A stretch of DNA of 14,461 nucleotides from Candidatus Wolframiiraptor sp. EX4484-121. GTDB taxonomy: Archaea > Thermoproteota > Nitrososphaeria_A > Caldarchaeales > Wolframiiraptoraceae. Location of the stretch: the NCBI GenBank assembly GCA_002255105.1, contig NJEK01000041.1:1-14461 (forward strand), written 5' to 3'. Under the pieces are notes generated by a model. The model saw nothing but the letters and a program-made list of their open reading frames with translations, did no database searches and was not told where the DNA came from. Every line of letters starts with the position of its first letter. The first letter of the stretch is position 1. Of this stretch, positions 13,650-14,461 are shown one piece after another. Both the position numbers and the translations under genes were made by a program.

Positions 13650-14461
13650 TCGCCATACCTCCCTATCACCGACCTCCCACCCACGTTCTGAACCAGCAGA
13701 ACGTTGACATCCCCCTCAACTGAGAATCTTCCAGGGGTTATTATGATGTATTGTGTGCTCGCCTCGCTCTCAGCCGTCGAGATCAGGAGCTTCATCATCC
13801 TCTCCCTGTTGAGCGGATCTAGATGGACATCGAACTCATCGACAGCCCTGAATGGAGACTTGACGTATTTCTGGAGGGCTAGGAGGAATGCGAGGGTCCC
13901 GACTATCCTCTCGCCGCCGCTGTGGGTGTGGGCGTTTAGGAGCGTGGGCTCCGTCCCCCTAAACCCGACGTAGAGTTCTATGCTCGCCTTCTCCGGATCT
14001 TCCAGATTCTTTAACACGATCCTACCGGCTCCCTCAACCGTCGAGAGGATTGAGTTGAATTGCGGCTCAACCTCCCTCATCAACTCTCTCAGAAACCGTC
14101 TCCAAAGCTCCTTCCTATACTCAACCTCCTCGAGGGCCTTGCGCAGATTCTCCTCAACCTCCTTAGACTTCATCTCGGTCTCGCGATACCTTGAGTCAGC
14201 GACCAGGTACATGTCCTCGGCCTCCTCCAAGACCTCTCCGAGCGAGGCTATCTTGAGGTTTATCACCTTGATCTCCTCAAGTATCTCCTGAGGCTTCTCC
14301 TTAGTCTCAACCCTCTCACCCCTGATCGCTGACTCAGCCTCGGAGACGAGGGCCCAGGCATATTCGAGCTCAAGCCTCCTCCTCTCATCTTCGAGCCTCC
14401 TCCTCTCCAATAACTTCTCATATTCCTCCCTCCAATACTCGACCGCCGCCCTCGCCTCCTG
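13646..14461 (-). CDS. SMC-family ATPase, C-terminal head (Smc5/6-like), 5' truncated
   Basis: The frame is open to the window edge, so this is the last 271 residues of a larger SMC protein. About 125 residues of charged coiled coil (from QEARAAVEYWREEYEKL) lead into the C-terminal ATPase head. The ABC signature is HSGGERIVGTLAFLLALQK, the Walker B motif is SPFRAVDEFD, and the D-loop is HLDPLN. The switch region reads YIIITPGRF, where canonical SMC and ScpB-partnered proteins have THR. TP after the last strand, GGER in place of GGEK, and SPFRxxDEFDVxxD are all features of Smc5 and Smc6. The protein probably hydrolyses ATP to extrude or entrap DNA as a ring with the kleisin and Kite encoded next. 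Rad50-like proteins lack this SPFRxxDEFD context and partner differently. Confidence 0.88.
   Translation of the reverse strand, partial: QEARAAVEYWREEYEKLLERRRLEDERRRLELEYAWALVSEAESAIRGERVETKEKPQEILEEIKVINLKIASLGEVLEEAEDMYLVADSRYRETEMKSKEVEENLRKALEEVEYRKELWRRFLRELMREVEPQFNSILSTVEGAGRIVLKNLEDPEKASIELYVGFRGTEPTLLNAHTHSGGERIVGTLAFLLALQKYVKSPFRAVDEFDVHLDPLNRERMMKLLISTAESEASTQYIIITPGRFSVEGDVNVLLVQNVGGRSVIGRYGE

Noticed and set aside
1..14461. CRISPR array, tRNA or rRNA genes
   Set aside because: No regularly spaced repeats, T-loop/acceptor pairs or rRNA-like blocks were seen on either strand.

Overview
The window is archaeal. It carries aIF2-alpha, Nop10, a PAC2-family protein, the archaeal oligosaccharyltransferase AglB, an archaeal-type YchF/Obg-like GTPase, a DUF35 zinc-ribbon/OB protein and a C/D-box sRNA candidate. 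Several starts have a TATA-like box 25-35 bases upstream, consistent with leaderless or short-leader transcripts. Arginine codons are mostly AGG/AGA. The GTPase reads like Sulfolobus-type homologues around its GLIKGAW stretch, so a thermophilic member of the Thermoproteota/TACK group is my best guess. No rRNA or tRNA is present to fix the lineage.

Layout. (1) 1-1343, plus strand: the tail of an EamA-type transporter, then aIF2-alpha and nop10, two bases apart. (2) 1344-3357: an accessory island where the PAC2 gene would normally follow nop10. It holds a 60-residue reverse-strand ORF, a divergent IS110-like recombinase, a strongly folded non-coding segment just 3' of it, and a frameshifted P1B-type ATPase remnant. 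(3) 3358-4257: the PAC2-family gene, whose 3' end runs into the convergent aglB gene. (4) 4004-8731, minus strand: a secreted, membrane-anchored subtilisin-like protease, a small four-cysteine protein and AglB, tightly packed. (5) 8813-9301: a DUF35 protein on the plus strand, divergent from the protease and sharing overlapping stop codons with the GTPase. (6) 9298-11826, minus strand: the YchF-like GTPase, which lacks a stretch including its G3 aspartate, and serine hydroxymethyltransferase. (7) 11827-12330: a 30-residue membrane peptide and a C/D-box sRNA candidate, both on the minus strand. (8) 12331-14461, minus strand: three genes joined by ATGA overlaps, encoding the C-terminal part of an SMC ATPase with Smc5/6-like head motifs, a kleisin, and a tandem winged-helix Kite protein resembling Nse3/MAGE more than ScpB.

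Most notable are the SMC-kleisin-Kite operon, which looks like an archaeal Smc5/6-type loader core, and the IS110-like recombinase, whose DEDD and serine positions match the RNA-guided IS110 architecture and which is followed by a bridge-RNA-like fold. Three lesions also stand out: the merged PAC2/aglB 3' ends, the G3-less YchF and the ATPase pseudogene. They may be biological or may partly reflect consensus errors in the assembly. Everything here was read by eye, with no database search.
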